Shown: positions 54,200 to 62,918 of the stretch, one piece after another
How positions within the stretch are numbered: the stretch's first letter is position 1
Layout of the letters: each line of letters opens with the position of its first letter
From: Anaerostipes faecalis
GTDB lineage: Bacteria; Bacillota; Clostridia; Lachnospirales; Lachnospiraceae
Length of the DNA stretch: 64,000 bases
Direction: 5' to 3'
Assembly (NCBI RefSeq): GCF_018982945.1
Contig: NZ_JABRXE010000002.1
Location: 186,001-250,000, forward strand
Translations under genes and position numbers: made by a program
The notes under the pieces: model-generated
The model's input: only the letters and a program-made list of their open reading frames with translations
What the model was told of the DNA's origin: nothing
The model's database searches: none

Positions 54200-56020
54200 A
54201 TGTGTGGAATTATTGGATTTACTGGTAAACTGCAGGCAGCAGAAATTCTGGTAGGAGGTCTTGAACAGTTAGAATATCGAGGCTATGACAGTGCCGGAAT
54301 TGCAGTAAACGAACAGGAAATTACAAAAATCATTAAAACAACTGGTAAAGTTTCACAGCTTCGTGAAAAAGTTGAAAATGCAGAAGATATCAGTGGAACA
54401 TGTGGAATTGGTCATACACGCTGGGCAACTCATGGTGGAGTTACCACAAAAAATGCTCATCCTCATGTGTCAGGGAATATTACTTTAATTCATAACGGAA
54501 TTATTGAAAACTATAAAGAACTGGCTGCATCTTTAAAAACAAAAGGATATACAGCAGTTTCAGAAACAGATACAGAAGTTGCAGCAATGTTAATCGATTC
54601 TCTGTATAACGGAGATCCTTTTGCTACTTTAAAAGAAGCTGATAAAATTCTGGATGGAGCTTACGGCTTCTGCGTTATGTTTAAAGATCATCCAGGAGAA
54701 ATCTACTGTATGCGTAATGCAAGCCCTCTGGTAGCAACTTCTACAGAAGATGGTGCATTTATCGCATCTGATATGGTAGCTCTGTTAAAATATTCCAAAG
54801 ATTATTTTGTTGTTCCAGAGGAACATATCGTGGTATTAACAAAAGACGGAATCAAATTATACACTATGGAACAGGAAGAAATCGAACCAAAAATGCTCCA
54901 TGTAGACTGGGATACAACTGCTGCTCAGAAGGGCGGTTATGACTTCTTTATGCAGAAAGAAATTTATGATCAGCCGGAAGCACTTCACAATACTGTTATG
55001 CCTCGTCTGCACAATGGTCATGCAGATTTTACTGCAGATGGCATTTCCGATGATATTTTCAAAGGAATTAACCGTATTATTGTAACAGCCTGCGGAACTG
55101 CAATGCACTCTGGTCTGATTGGAAGAACATTGATTGAATCTATGCTTCGTATTCCTGTAACTGTAGAATTATCTTCCGAATTCCGTTACATGAATCCAAT
55201 CTTAGATGAACATACTTTAGTTATCGTTGTAACCCAATCCGGAGAAACTGCTGACTCTCTTGCAGCACTTCGTCTGGCAAATGAACGTGGAGCAAAAACA
55301 ATTTCTATCGTAAATGTAAAAGGATCAAGCATTGCCCGTGAAAGTGATTATGTACTTTATACACATGCAGGCCCTGAAATTGCCGTTGCAAGTACAAAGG
55401 CATTCTCTGTACAATGTGCAGGTATGTATCTGATTGCTCTGAAACTGGCTGAAATCAACAATATGATGACAGAAGAAGAAATGCAGGAATACTGTAAACA
55501 TTTTGAAGAAGCCATTAATACCGTTGAGGAAGTCCTGAAAATGGATGATTATATTAAGTCCATTGCAGAAAAAATCAAAGATACTTTCTCTGCATTCTAT
55601 CTTGGAAGAGGCTTAGACTATGGTATTGCAAGTGAAGGTTCATTAAAATTAAAAGAAATCTCATATGTAAACTCCGAAGCATACAACGCCGGAGAATTAA
55701 AACATGGAACCATTTCTCTTGTAACAGAAGGCGTACCAATCATCGCCATCGCAACACAGGATCATGTTTTATCTAAACTGATGGCAAACGTTGAAGAAAC
55801 AAAAGCCCGCGGAGCACATGTAATTATGGTAACAGATAAAGACATGACCAAGTATGAAGGATTATATGATGACCTGATTCAGGTACCAGAAGTAGACGAT
55901 AAATTCGGAACCTTCGGCGTAACCGTAGCATTACAGTTACTGGCATACCATGTAACTGTATTCAGAGGATACGACGTAGACCAGCCAAGAAACCTGGCAA
56001 AATCTGTAACAGTAGAGTAA
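54200..56020 (+). CDS. glmS: Glutamine-fructose-6-phosphate aminotransferase
   Basis: First step of amino-sugar and cell-wall precursor synthesis. The ATG at 54200 is fixed by biology: the mature enzyme must begin with Cys1 (MCGIIGFTGK), and AAGGAG is 9 bases upstream. 606 residues: class II glutaminase domain (1-240; RGYDSAGIA, GHTRWATHGGVT) and two SIS domains (about 280-420 and 450-590; CGTAMHSG, TQSGETADSL) with the C-terminal DQPRNLAKSVTVE. Controlled by the upstream ribozyme. Followed by several terminator-like hairpins. Confidence 0.98.
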   Translation: MCGIIGFTGKLQAAEILVGGLEQLEYRGYDSAGIAVNEQEITKIIKTTGKVSQLREKVENAEDISGTCGIGHTRWATHGGVTTKNAHPHVSGNITLIHNGIIENYKELAASLKTKGYTAVSETDTEVAAMLIDSLYNGDPFATLKEADKILDGAYGFCVMFKDHPGEIYCMRNASPLVATSTEDGAFIASDMVALLKYSKDYFVVPEEHIVVLTKDGIKLYTMEQEEIEPKMLHVDWDTTAAQKGGYDFFMQKEIYDQPEALHNTVMPRLHNGHADFTADGISDDIFKGINRIIVTACGTAMHSGLIGRTLIESMLRIPVTVELSSEFRYMNPILDEHTLVIVVTQSGETADSLAALRLANERGAKTISIVNVKGSSIARESDYVLYTHAGPEIAVASTKAFSVQCAGMYLIALKLAEINNMMTEEEMQEYCKHFEEAINTVEEVLKMDDYIKSIAEKIKDTFSAFYLGRGLDYGIASEGSLKLKEISYVNSEAYNAGELKHGTISLVTEGVPIIAIATQDHVLSKLMANVEETKARGAHVIMVTDKDMTKYEGLYDDLIQVPEVDDKFGTFGVTVALQLLAYHVTVFRGYDVDQPRNLAKSVTVE

Positions 56021-56028
56021 CTCCAAAA

Positions 56029-56091
56029 GAACCCACTAGGAACGGCTTCCGCGCTTCGCTTGTGCAGATTGTTCCTGCGTGGGTTCTTTTT
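56029..56091 (+). terminator. Terminator of glmS
   Basis: GAACCCAC and TAGGAAC pair with GTTCCT and GTGGGTTC, followed by TTTTT. The loop carries a GCGCTTCGC-containing segment that recurs about 260 bases later. Confidence 0.85.
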
Positions 56092-56255
56092 CCGCATAAT
56101 CATAGTATTACCCTAGAATACTCTGCATTGAACACTTAATGAATTCGAACCTTCGGCGATGAATGGATTTAGTGAGAAAGCCGTTCCCGAGACTCAGCGG
56201 ATCCGAGCCATCTGCGAGAGATAAGCGCTAGTCGAGTGGAACTTCCTTGTAAATT
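56041..56255 (+). repeat. Structured tandem repeat, copy 1
   Basis: 215 bases repeated almost exactly at 56303-56531. After the hairpin loop (cggcttccgcgcttcgcttg) comes a non-coding part with paired arms: GTTCC/GGAAC, GACT-AGC/GCTAGTC, and ATCT/AGAT. It ends just before a strong terminator. Candidate small RNA; no promoter was clearly recognised. Confidence 0.85.
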
Positions 56256-56257
56256 TT

Positions 56258-56299
56258 GAACCCATTAGGAACAATAGTTCCTATATGGGTTCTTTTTTT
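56258..56299 (+). terminator. Terminator ending repeat copy 1
   Basis: GAACCCAT-TAGGAAC pairs with GTTCCTA-ATGGGTTC around AATA, then seven T. Very similar arms to the glmS terminator. Confidence 0.88.
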
Positions 56300-56302
56300 G
56301 AA

Positions 56303-56531
56303 AACGGCTTCCGCGCTTCGCTTGTGCAGATTGTTTCTGCGTGGGTTCTTTTTCCGCATAATCATAGTATTACCCTAGAATACTCTGCATTGAACACTTG
56401 GCATTGAACAGTTAATGAATTCGAGCCTTCGGCGATGAATGGATTTAGTGAGAAAGCCGTTCCCGAGACTCAGCGGATCCGAGCCATCTGCGAGAGATAA
56501 GCGCTAGTCGAGTGGAACTTCCTTGTAAATT
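56303..56531 (+). repeat. Structured tandem repeat, copy 2
   Basis: 229 bases, matching copy 1 except for a few substitutions and one 14-base insertion (a local duplication of CATTGAACA near 56400). All paired arms are kept. It ends before another hairpin. Confidence 0.85.
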
Positions 56532-56535
56532 CTAA

Positions 56536-56560
56536 GGGGCGTTGCATCTTGCAACACCCC
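56536..56560 (+). terminator. Hairpin ending repeat copy 2
   Basis: GGGG-GTTGCA / TGCAAC-CCCC with a 3-base loop, followed by more C and TTTG. A run of eight C adjoins it. It probably serves as the end of the repeat-2 transcript and, on the other strand, of the dehydrogenase gene. From 56570 to 56646 I see only an AT-rich spacer. Confidence 0.55.
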
Positions 56561-56646
56561 CCCCTTTGTCTACAGTCTGACAATAACGTTATTTTTTGTT
56601 TGAATCTTCATTATCATTTGTATTATTGTTTTTAGAAAATCTCTTT

Positions 56647-57735
56647 TTATTCAGTATAATATCTTCCCAATGCATCTGCTCCCATGATTGCCGCATATAC
56701 ATCATCCGGTGTTACTTCAAATGGCATATTTCCCATAGTATCATCTTCTGCGCAGGAAAGTTCTGCCACTTCCATAATTTGCTCTGGTTTTACTTCTGTA
56801 ATTCCAAGTTCTTTTAAGGTAATCGGAAGGCCGGTTTCTGTACAGAAATCAATGACTTCCATAATTTCATCTTCCCCTGCATCTTCCAGCACCAGCTGTA
56901 CCAGAGTGCCAAATGCAACTTTTTCTCCATGATAGAGTTTATGAGTTTCCGGTATTGCCGTCAATCCATTATGAATTGCATGTGCACCAGCCAAACCTCC
57001 ACTTTCGAATCCAATTCCAGATAAATATGTATTTGCTTCAATAATATTCTCTACCGCTTTTGTACAAATTCCTTCTTTTACTGCTGTCATTGCCTGAATA
57101 CCGCTATCTATCAATGTATTGTAGCACAATTCTGCCAGATTCATTGCAGCCAGAGTACATTTTCCGCCAACACAGTTGGAAGCATCGGATCGTTTACATG
57201 CTCTTGCTTCAAAATAAGTTGCTAGTGCATCTCCCATACCGGAAATCAATAGCCTTGCAGGGGCTTTGCTGACAATACCTGTATCAACCAAAACCATATT
57301 TGGACTGGATGGCAGGAATAAATATTTCTCAAATACCCCTTCATCTGAATAAATAACAGATAAAGCACTACATGGAGCATCCGTAGAAGCAATAGTTGGA
57401 ACGATAATCACCGGTTTGTGCATATAATAAGCTACTGCTTTAGCAGTATCATGGATTTTTCCTCCACCAATACCAACAATGATATCACTTCCCACACCTT
57501 TTACTACTTCAATCAGACGATTGATTTCTGTCATACAGCATTCTCCATTGAACACATCATATGTGATCTCTGTATCGCCTTTTCCTTCATTGATAGAAGG
57601 TTCTACTCTTTTTCTTCCTGAAGCACTAGTCAATACAAACAGACTTTCTCCAAAATTCTTTGCATATTCACAAAGATTCTTTAATTCTCCTTTTCCCTGA
57701 ATATAACGAGTTGGACTACCGATAATCTGTGCCAT
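56647..57735 (-). CDS. gldA: Glycerol dehydrogenase (iron/zinc-containing)
   Basis: NAD+-dependent oxidation of glycerol to dihydroxyacetone, or the reverse in fermentation. 362 residues. NAD loop GIGGGKIHDTAKAVAYY, STDAPCSALSVIY near the nicotinamide, and metal ligands in MGDALATYFEA (Asp), AHAIHNGL (His) and HKLYHGEKV (His). It is monocistronic, with a palindrome overlapping its promoter. Confidence 0.93.
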   Translation of the reverse strand: MAQIIGSPTRYIQGKGELKNLCEYAKNFGESLFVLTSASGRKRVEPSINEGKGDTEITYDVFNGECCMTEINRLIEVVKGVGSDIIVGIGGGKIHDTAKAVAYYMHKPVIIVPTIASTDAPCSALSVIYSDEGVFEKYLFLPSSPNMVLVDTGIVSKAPARLLISGMGDALATYFEARACKRSDASNCVGGKCTLAAMNLAELCYNTLIDSGIQAMTAVKEGICTKAVENIIEANTYLSGIGFESGGLAGAHAIHNGLTAIPETHKLYHGEKVAFGTLVQLVLEDAGEDEIMEVIDFCTETGLPITLKELGITEVKPEQIMEVAELSCAEDDTMGNMPFEVTPDDVYAAIMGADALGRYYTE

Positions 57736-57766
57736 AATACACCTCCATCATAAATGTTCTAACCTT

Positions 57767-57782
57767 TGTTATAATTATAACA
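57767..57782 (-). promoter_or_regulatory. Operator-like palindrome at the gldA promoter
   Basis: A perfect 16-base palindrome TGTTATAATTATAACA contains the -10 hexamer and is followed by another TTATAACA half. Extended to 18 bases (TTGTTA-6-TAACAT) it is close to the Rex consensus TTGTTAANNNNTTAACAA, with three mismatches. Confidence 0.6.
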
Positions 57783-57798
57783 TTCATTATAACAAAAA

Positions 57799-57828
57799 GA
57801 AACCGGATGAAACAAAACATCCGGTTTC
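57799..57828 (-). terminator. Terminator of dapA-dapB
   Basis: GAAACCGGATG pairs with CATCCGGTTTC around 8 bases, then TTTTTG. Confidence 0.92.
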
Positions 57829-57854
57829 TCTTAATAACTTATGTCATCTTCATT

Positions 57855-58610
57855 TTATCCGATAACATCGCTCATGTCATACATACCAGCCGGTTTCCCT
57901 GCCAGATAAAGTGCCGCGCTTACTGCACCTTTTCCAAAAATAGCTCTGGAATAAGCTGTATGCTTTAATTCAATCACTTCATCCTGTCCTGCAAAGATGA
58001 TTTCATGTTCACCTACAATGGTTCCTCCACGTACTGCAGAAATACCGATTTCTTTCTTTGGTCGCTGCTCTCTTCTCTGGCTGCGATCATAGACGAATTC
58101 ATATTCATTGTCCAACGGTTCATTTACTGCTTCTGCAAGAGCTAACGCTGTACCTGATGGAGCATCCAGCTTTCTACGATGATGTTTTTCAACAATATCA
58201 ATATCAAATCCTGCATCTGCAAGGAGTTTTGTCATGGATTTTAATAACTTAACCAATGTGTTAATTCCCAGTGACATATTGGCAGAACGTAAAATAGCAA
58301 CTTTAGTACTTGCTTCTTTTACTTTTTCCAGCTGTTCATCACTTAATCCTGTTGTACAAAGAACCAATGGAATCTGCTTTTCCACTGCATAATCAACAAG
58401 AGCATCCACTGCTGGTGCTGCTGAAAAATCAATGATAGCATCAATATCAACATTACAATCTGCAAGATTGGTAAATACCGGATAGTCATTATGTCCATCA
58501 TCCTGACAATCCACTCCTGCTGCCATTACAGCATCATCTGTTTCTTCAATAATCTTACTAATTACCTGTCCCATGACTCCATTGCAGCCATGCATCATAA
58601 TTTTTGTCAT
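57855..58610 (-). CDS. dapB: 4-hydroxy-tetrahydrodipicolinate reductase
   Basis: NAD(P)H reduction in lysine/diaminopimelate synthesis. 251 residues. N-terminal KIMMHGCNGVMGQVI (nucleotide loop), catalytic EKHHRRKLDAPSGTAL, and C-terminal GHAAF-like ELKHTAYSRAIFGKGA. 13 bases after dapA. Confidence 0.97.
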   Translation of the reverse strand: MTKIMMHGCNGVMGQVISKIIEETDDAVMAAGVDCQDDGHNDYPVFTNLADCNVDIDAIIDFSAAPAVDALVDYAVEKQIPLVLCTTGLSDEQLEKVKEASTKVAILRSANMSLGINTLVKLLKSMTKLLADAGFDIDIVEKHHRRKLDAPSGTALALAEAVNEPLDNEYEFVYDRSQRREQRPKKEIGISAVRGGTIVGEHEIIFAGQDEVIELKHTAYSRAIFGKGAVSAALYLAGKPAGMYDMSDVIG

Positions 58611-58623
58611 CTTCTGTTTCTCC

Positions 58624-59508
58624 TTAAAGAATACCTGTTTCTTTCATTGCCTTTATTAAAAGTTCTGCATTTGCTTCTTCCATTTCTGTCAATGGACGTC
58701 TTAAAATATCACGACAATATCCCATCTCAGCCACTGCACGTTTTACAGGAATCGGATTTACTTCACAGAATAATTTATGAATAACTTCAAGATATTTTAA
58801 CTGAATATCTTTACTTCCTTCAACATCCCCTTCCAGGAACTTCATGACCATATCATGAGTTTCTCTTGGTGCCACATTGGAAAGTACAGAAATAACACCT
58901 TTTCCTCCTAGAGATAATACCGGAAGAACCTGGTCATCATTTCCGGAATAAATATCCAAATCTCCCTGGCTTTCATATGCAACAGTAGCAACCTGTGACA
59001 GGTCTCCGCTGGCTTCTTTGATAGCAACAATATTTTCAGCTGTCCTTGCAATCTTTACAGCTGTCTTAGGCTGAATATTAGTTCCTGTTCTTCCCGGAAC
59101 ATTGTACATAATGATCGGAACATCAACTGCACCGGCAATTGTTGTATAGTACTCTTCCAGACCACCCTGTGTTGCTTTGTTATAATATGGAGTTACAACC
59201 AACAGTGCATCAGCACCAACCCCCTGTGCTCTCTTTCCAAGAGATAATGCTTCTTCGGTACAATTTGCACCGGCACCTGCAATAACAGGAACACGTTTAT
59301 TTACATGAGAAACGCAAGCTCCGATTACTTCAATCTGTTCATCGTGGCTCATGGTAGAAGCTTCTCCTGTAGTACCACAGATAATGATACTATCTGTTCC
59401 ATTATCAATCTGAAAATCGATAAACTTTTCAAGCTGATCGTAATCAACTGATAAATCTTCTTTAAAAGGTGTAATTAATGCAACACCAGCACCTGTAAAT
59501 ATTGACAT
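58624..59508 (-). CDS. dapA: 4-hydroxy-tetrahydrodipicolinate synthase
   Basis: Condenses pyruvate with aspartate semialdehyde, committing flux to lysine and peptidoglycan diaminopimelate. 294 residues. GTTGEASTMSHDEQ substrate loop, catalytic Tyr in IIMYNVPGRTG and Schiff-base Lys in NIVAIKEASGDLSQV. AGGAGG precedes the ATG. No lysine riboswitch is visible in the short gap upstream. Confidence 0.97.
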   Translation of the reverse strand: MSIFTGAGVALITPFKEDLSVDYDQLEKFIDFQIDNGTDSIIICGTTGEASTMSHDEQIEVIGACVSHVNKRVPVIAGAGANCTEEALSLGKRAQGVGADALLVVTPYYNKATQGGLEEYYTTIAGAVDVPIIMYNVPGRTGTNIQPKTAVKIARTAENIVAIKEASGDLSQVATVAYESQGDLDIYSGNDDQVLPVLSLGGKGVISVLSNVAPRETHDMVMKFLEGDVEGSKDIQLKYLEVIHKLFCEVNPIPVKRAVAEMGYCRDILRRPLTEMEEANAELLIKAMKETGIL

Positions 59509-59568
59509 ATTCTTTTCCTCCTATCATCTTATGTAGAAATATATCTAACGACATACATTATTTATTTT

Positions 59569-60057
59569 TTAAGATTCTTTTACTGTATTAATACAATAGG
59601 CTGCATCAACATAATCTATGAGTTCTTCTGGCAAACTTCTTCCTGTCATAATAACCTCAAGCTCCTCATCCCTGTTTTCCAGAAGCTCAATGAGATTTTC
59701 CGGCTTAATAAGCTCCAGATCCAAAAGCCCAAGTACCTCATCAAGTACAAGAACATCACACTGCCTTGTATCAATAACCTTCTGAGCATACTTCAGCCCA
59801 TTAAAAATATAATGGTCCTGATCTTTCTTCTCCTCTTCACTAAGATTCATGTACTGTTTTTCATACTTTTCAAATCTGAAAAGCTGAACTTCCGGTTCTA
59901 ATCTTCTGATAAAGCTGATTTCCTCTGTATCTTTTCCTTTAAGGAACTGCACGATAATAACCTGCTTATCCTGACCTGCCGCTTTTACACAATGACCTAT
60001 AGCACAGGATGTTTTTCCCTTTCCTGAACCATAGTATGCTTCCACTCGTCCTTTCAT
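59569..60057 (-). CDS. Cob(I)yrinic acid a,c-diamide adenosyltransferase (CobA/BtuR-like)
   Basis: ATP-dependent transfer of the adenosyl group to cobalt. 162 residues. P-loop YYGSGKGKTSCAIG (about 8-21), VIIVQFLKGKDTEE, and VLVLDEVLGLLDLELI (Walker B). It has no cob gene beside it, which fits a role in vitamin B12 salvage. GAGGTGA precedes the ATG. No cobalamin riboswitch is visible. Confidence 0.92.
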   Translation of the reverse strand: MKGRVEAYYGSGKGKTSCAIGHCVKAAGQDKQVIIVQFLKGKDTEEISFIRRLEPEVQLFRFEKYEKQYMNLSEEEKKDQDHYIFNGLKYAQKVIDTRQCDVLVLDEVLGLLDLELIKPENLIELLENRDEELEVIMTGRSLPEELIDYVDAAYCINTVKES

Positions 60058-60128
60058 CTTTTCACCTCAAAGAATCTTCCTTTTGTAATATTGATTTATT
60101 ATATCATTTTTACTACAATAAATCCAAT

Positions 60129-60764
60129 TTATTCTACATCCTTTTCATGAATTTCCAATTTATTTACAGAAACTTCATATGCAATACGTTTTATTGTTTC
60201 ATTTTCGCTTATTCGTTTCTGATATTCTCGACTTTGAATTCTGCCAATTAGTTGAATTCTAGAACCAATTTCCAGGTTCCCTGCAAATCTTGCATTTCTG
60301 CCCCAGCAGATACATGGTATGTAATCTGATTTACCATAAGACCGGTTTACGGCAAGAAGTATATCACAGATTTCCCTTCCTAAAGGTGTCATCCGATATA
60401 CTGGCTGTTTACAGATAAATCCATCCAGCGTAATCTGATTTGGTTTTACATTTTCCATCGAATCCAGAAATTCAATATCGCGAACAAACACAGATAAAAT
60501 CAGATGATTTCTATTTTCCTCATGTTTGTTATAGGATCTAAATTGTCCACATGCTTTCACCAGCATCCCTCGATAATCTTTTGTAACATCGATTAAACGT
60601 TCAGAAATTAATAATGGTATCTCGTCAGTTGCTTCACTTAATCTGTTTACTAAAAGTCTGACGGTATAAAATCCTTCTCCAAAAATCTCGTGGCTGTATT
60701 CAAAAGATGAATGAATTCTTCCTGCCACCTCCACTTGATTATGATTGGTTCCCTGTTCTGTCAT
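60129..60764 (-). CDS. SSB-like protein with two OB folds
   Basis: 211 residues. The N-terminal half (1-95) resembles one OB fold (VEVAGRIHSSFEYSH) and the C-terminal half (about 98-211) is clearly SSB-like: GREICDILLAVNRSYGKSD, IPCICWGRNARFAGNLEIGS and QLIGRIQSREYQKR. It lacks the acidic DDDIPF-type tail that recruits repair proteins in normal SSB, so it is more likely a specialised paralogue than the replication SSB. The ATG at 60764 follows GGGAG by 7-8 bases; the frame is open 28 codons further but without a site. Confidence 0.82.
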   Translation of the reverse strand: MTEQGTNHNQVEVAGRIHSSFEYSHEIFGEGFYTVRLLVNRLSEATDEIPLLISERLIDVTKDYRGMLVKACGQFRSYNKHEENRNHLILSVFVRDIEFLDSMENVKPNQITLDGFICKQPVYRMTPLGREICDILLAVNRSYGKSDYIPCICWGRNARFAGNLEIGSRIQLIGRIQSREYQKRISENETIKRIAYEVSVNKLEIHEKDVE

Positions 60765-60883
60765 CCTTTTTCTCCCTTCTTGTGTCAATTTGTATACTTT
60801 AAAGAGTATTCCAAATGAATCACAAATAGAAGAAAAATCCATCGACAAAGTTTTCCCACGTTTTTCGACATTCCATTGCCACT

Positions 60884-62704
60884 CTATGAAAATTTTGCTC
60901 TTTTTCTCAAAGTCGGATCAAGAATTTTTTTCCGGATACGAATATTTTCCGGTGTAATTTCCAGCAGCTCATCAGTATCAATAAATTCTAAAGCCTGCTC
61001 CAGACTCAAAATTTTAGGTGGTGACAATTTTAATGCATCATCTGAACCAGATGCACGAGTATTGGTCAGTTTTTTTGTTCGGCAGACATTAATTTCAATA
61101 TCTTCCGTTTTACCTGTCTGTCCAACAATCATTCCACCATATACTTTTTCTCCAGGACCTACAAATAATGTTCCTCTTTCCTGAGCATTAAACAGACCGT
61201 AAGTAATTGTTTCACCTGCTTCATAGGCGATAAGTGAACCCTGTTTTCTATACTGAATATCCCCCTTATATGGTCCATATCCATCAAATAAGGTATTCAG
61301 GATACCATTTCCTTTGGTATCTGTCATAAATTCCCCTCTATATCCAATCAAACCTCTGGAAGGAATAGAGAATTCCAATCTGGAATAGCCTCCATTTGCC
61401 ATGGACATATTTTGAAGTTCGCCTTTTCTCTGACTTAACTTTTCAATAACAGCTCCTGCAAATTCCTCCGGAACATCTACGATAGCAATTTCCATTGGTT
61501 CCAGTTTTTTACCCTTTTCATCTGTATGATAAAGAACTTCTGCTTTGCTTACAGCAAATTCATATCCTTCACGACGCATATTTTCAATCAGAACAGATAA
61601 ATGCAATTCTCCTCGTCCGGATACTTTAAAGCTGTCTCTATCTTCTGTTTCTTCTACACGAAGACTGACATCCGTATTTAACTCTCTAAAAAGACGATCC
61701 CGAAGGTGTCTGGAGGTTACGTATTTACCTTCCTGACCTGCCAATGGACTATCATTTACCATAAACTGCATGGAAATGGTCGGTTCAGAAATTTTCTGGA
61801 ATGGAATTGCCTGAGCACCTTCCGTATCACAGATGGTATCTCCAATAGAAAGATCTGATATACCTGAAATCGCAACAATAGAACCGATATTTGCTTCTTT
61901 TATATCTACTTTATCAAGTCCTTCAAATTCATATAACTTCGTAATTCTGACTTTTTCCTTTTTTTCCGGATCATGAGCATTTACTACAACACATTCTTTA
62001 TTAACAGCAATTGATCCATTATCTACTTTTCCAATTCCAATACGCCCCACATATTCATTATAATCAATCGTACTAATCAGTACCTGAAGTGGTTTTTCCG
62101 GATCACCTTCTGGTGCTTCAATATGATTTACTATGGTTTCAAATAAAGGTTTCATATCCTTTTTCTCATCATCCATATCTTTTACTGCAAATCCTGCTTT
62201 TGCTGATGCATAGACAAATGGACAATCCAGCTGTTTATCTCCTGCATCAAGTTCCATCAGAAGTTCCAGTGTTTCATCCACTACTTCTTCCGGTCTGGCT
62301 TCCGGACGGTCAACTTTATTGATACATACAATCAAAGATAAATCCAGTTCCAGTGCTTTCTTCAAAACAAATTTTGTCTGTGGCATTGGGCCTTCAAATG
62401 CATCTACCACAAGGACAACACCATCAACCATTTTTAAAACACGTTCAACTTCTCCTCCGAAATCTGCATGTCCTGGTGTATCTACAATGTTAATTTTAAT
62501 TCCATTATACATAACACCTGTATTCTTAGAAAGTATTGTAATTCCTCTCTCTTTTTCTATGTCATTTGAATCCATAACTCTTTCGGCAACTTCCTGATTT
62601 TCACGAAAAGTACCGCTTTGTTTCAGTAATTCATCGACTAATGTTGTTTTTCCATGGTCTACATGGGCAATAATCGCAATATTTCTTACATCTTCTCGCT
62701 TCAT
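60884..62704 (-). CDS. typA: GTPase TypA/BipA
   Basis: Ribosome-associated translational GTPase involved in stress and 50S assembly. 606 residues. G1 AHVDHGKTTLVDEL, G2 KERGITILS, G3 DTPGHADFGGEVER, G4 NKVDRPEA, then EF-G-like domains III and V (GRGELHLSVLIENMRREG) and the BipA-specific C-terminal domain (SLIAYEAGETITYGLFNAQ). A promoter and a hairpin precede it. Confidence 0.97.
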   Translation of the reverse strand: MKREDVRNIAIIAHVDHGKTTLVDELLKQSGTFRENQEVAERVMDSNDIEKERGITILSKNTGVMYNGIKINIVDTPGHADFGGEVERVLKMVDGVVLVVDAFEGPMPQTKFVLKKALELDLSLIVCINKVDRPEARPEEVVDETLELLMELDAGDKQLDCPFVYASAKAGFAVKDMDDEKKDMKPLFETIVNHIEAPEGDPEKPLQVLISTIDYNEYVGRIGIGKVDNGSIAVNKECVVVNAHDPEKKEKVRITKLYEFEGLDKVDIKEANIGSIVAISGISDLSIGDTICDTEGAQAIPFQKISEPTISMQFMVNDSPLAGQEGKYVTSRHLRDRLFRELNTDVSLRVEETEDRDSFKVSGRGELHLSVLIENMRREGYEFAVSKAEVLYHTDEKGKKLEPMEIAIVDVPEEFAGAVIEKLSQRKGELQNMSMANGGYSRLEFSIPSRGLIGYRGEFMTDTKGNGILNTLFDGYGPYKGDIQYRKQGSLIAYEAGETITYGLFNAQERGTLFVGPGEKVYGGMIVGQTGKTEDIEINVCRTKKLTNTRASGSDDALKLSPPKILSLEQALEFIDTDELLEITPENIRIRKKILDPTLRKRAKFS

Positions 62705-62724
62705 GATATCCTTCTTTCCTAATA

Positions 62725-62743
62725 AAAAGCAGACAATGCTGCC
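62725..62743 (-). terminator. Small terminator-like hairpin in the typA leader
   Basis: AGGCAG/CTGCTT (one G-U) around a 6-base loop, then TTTTTATT, about 20 bases before the typA start and after its promoter. Weak, but arranged like those before the carboxypeptidase and lon genes. Confidence 0.4.
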
Positions 62744-62764
62744 TGAATTCTCAATAACTGTGTT

Positions 62765-62793
62765 ATTTTATCACAACCCATGAAAGGATTCAA
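62765..62793 (-). promoter_or_regulatory. Promoter of typA
   Basis: TTGAAT, 17 bases, TAAAAT on the minus strand, giving a leader of about 55 bases. Confidence 0.65.
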
Positions 62794-62864
62794 TTTTTCT
62801 TATGTTTTGTACTAAAAAATAGACAATTCTTTTTATTATTGTTTCCTTTTATTGTTTAATATGT

Positions 62865-62870
62865 TATATT
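62865..62870 (+). promoter_or_regulatory. Possible extended -10 element for hydE
   Basis: TGTTATATT (TATATT at 62865-62870), with no good -35. About 50 bases before the hydE start. Confidence 0.35.
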
Positions 62871-62918
62871 TGCAAAAGAGATTATCTTTCTTATAAAATC
62901 TATCGGAGGAGTATGATT

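Noticed and set aside
55879-56103. Minus-strand frame over the glmS end and terminator
   Set aside because: It is antisense to glmS and runs through a terminator hairpin; no ribosome site.
56100-56260. tRNA or tmRNA gene in the repeat unit
   Set aside because: No cloverleaf with a TTCGANNC arm and CCA-proximal stem can be drawn.
56041-56531. Insertion sequence or transposon remnant
   Set aside because: The repeats are direct, about 215-229 bases, with no terminal inverted repeats or transposase fragment.
59509-59568. Lysine riboswitch before dapA
   Set aside because: The gap is about 60 bases and shows no aptamer-like pairing.
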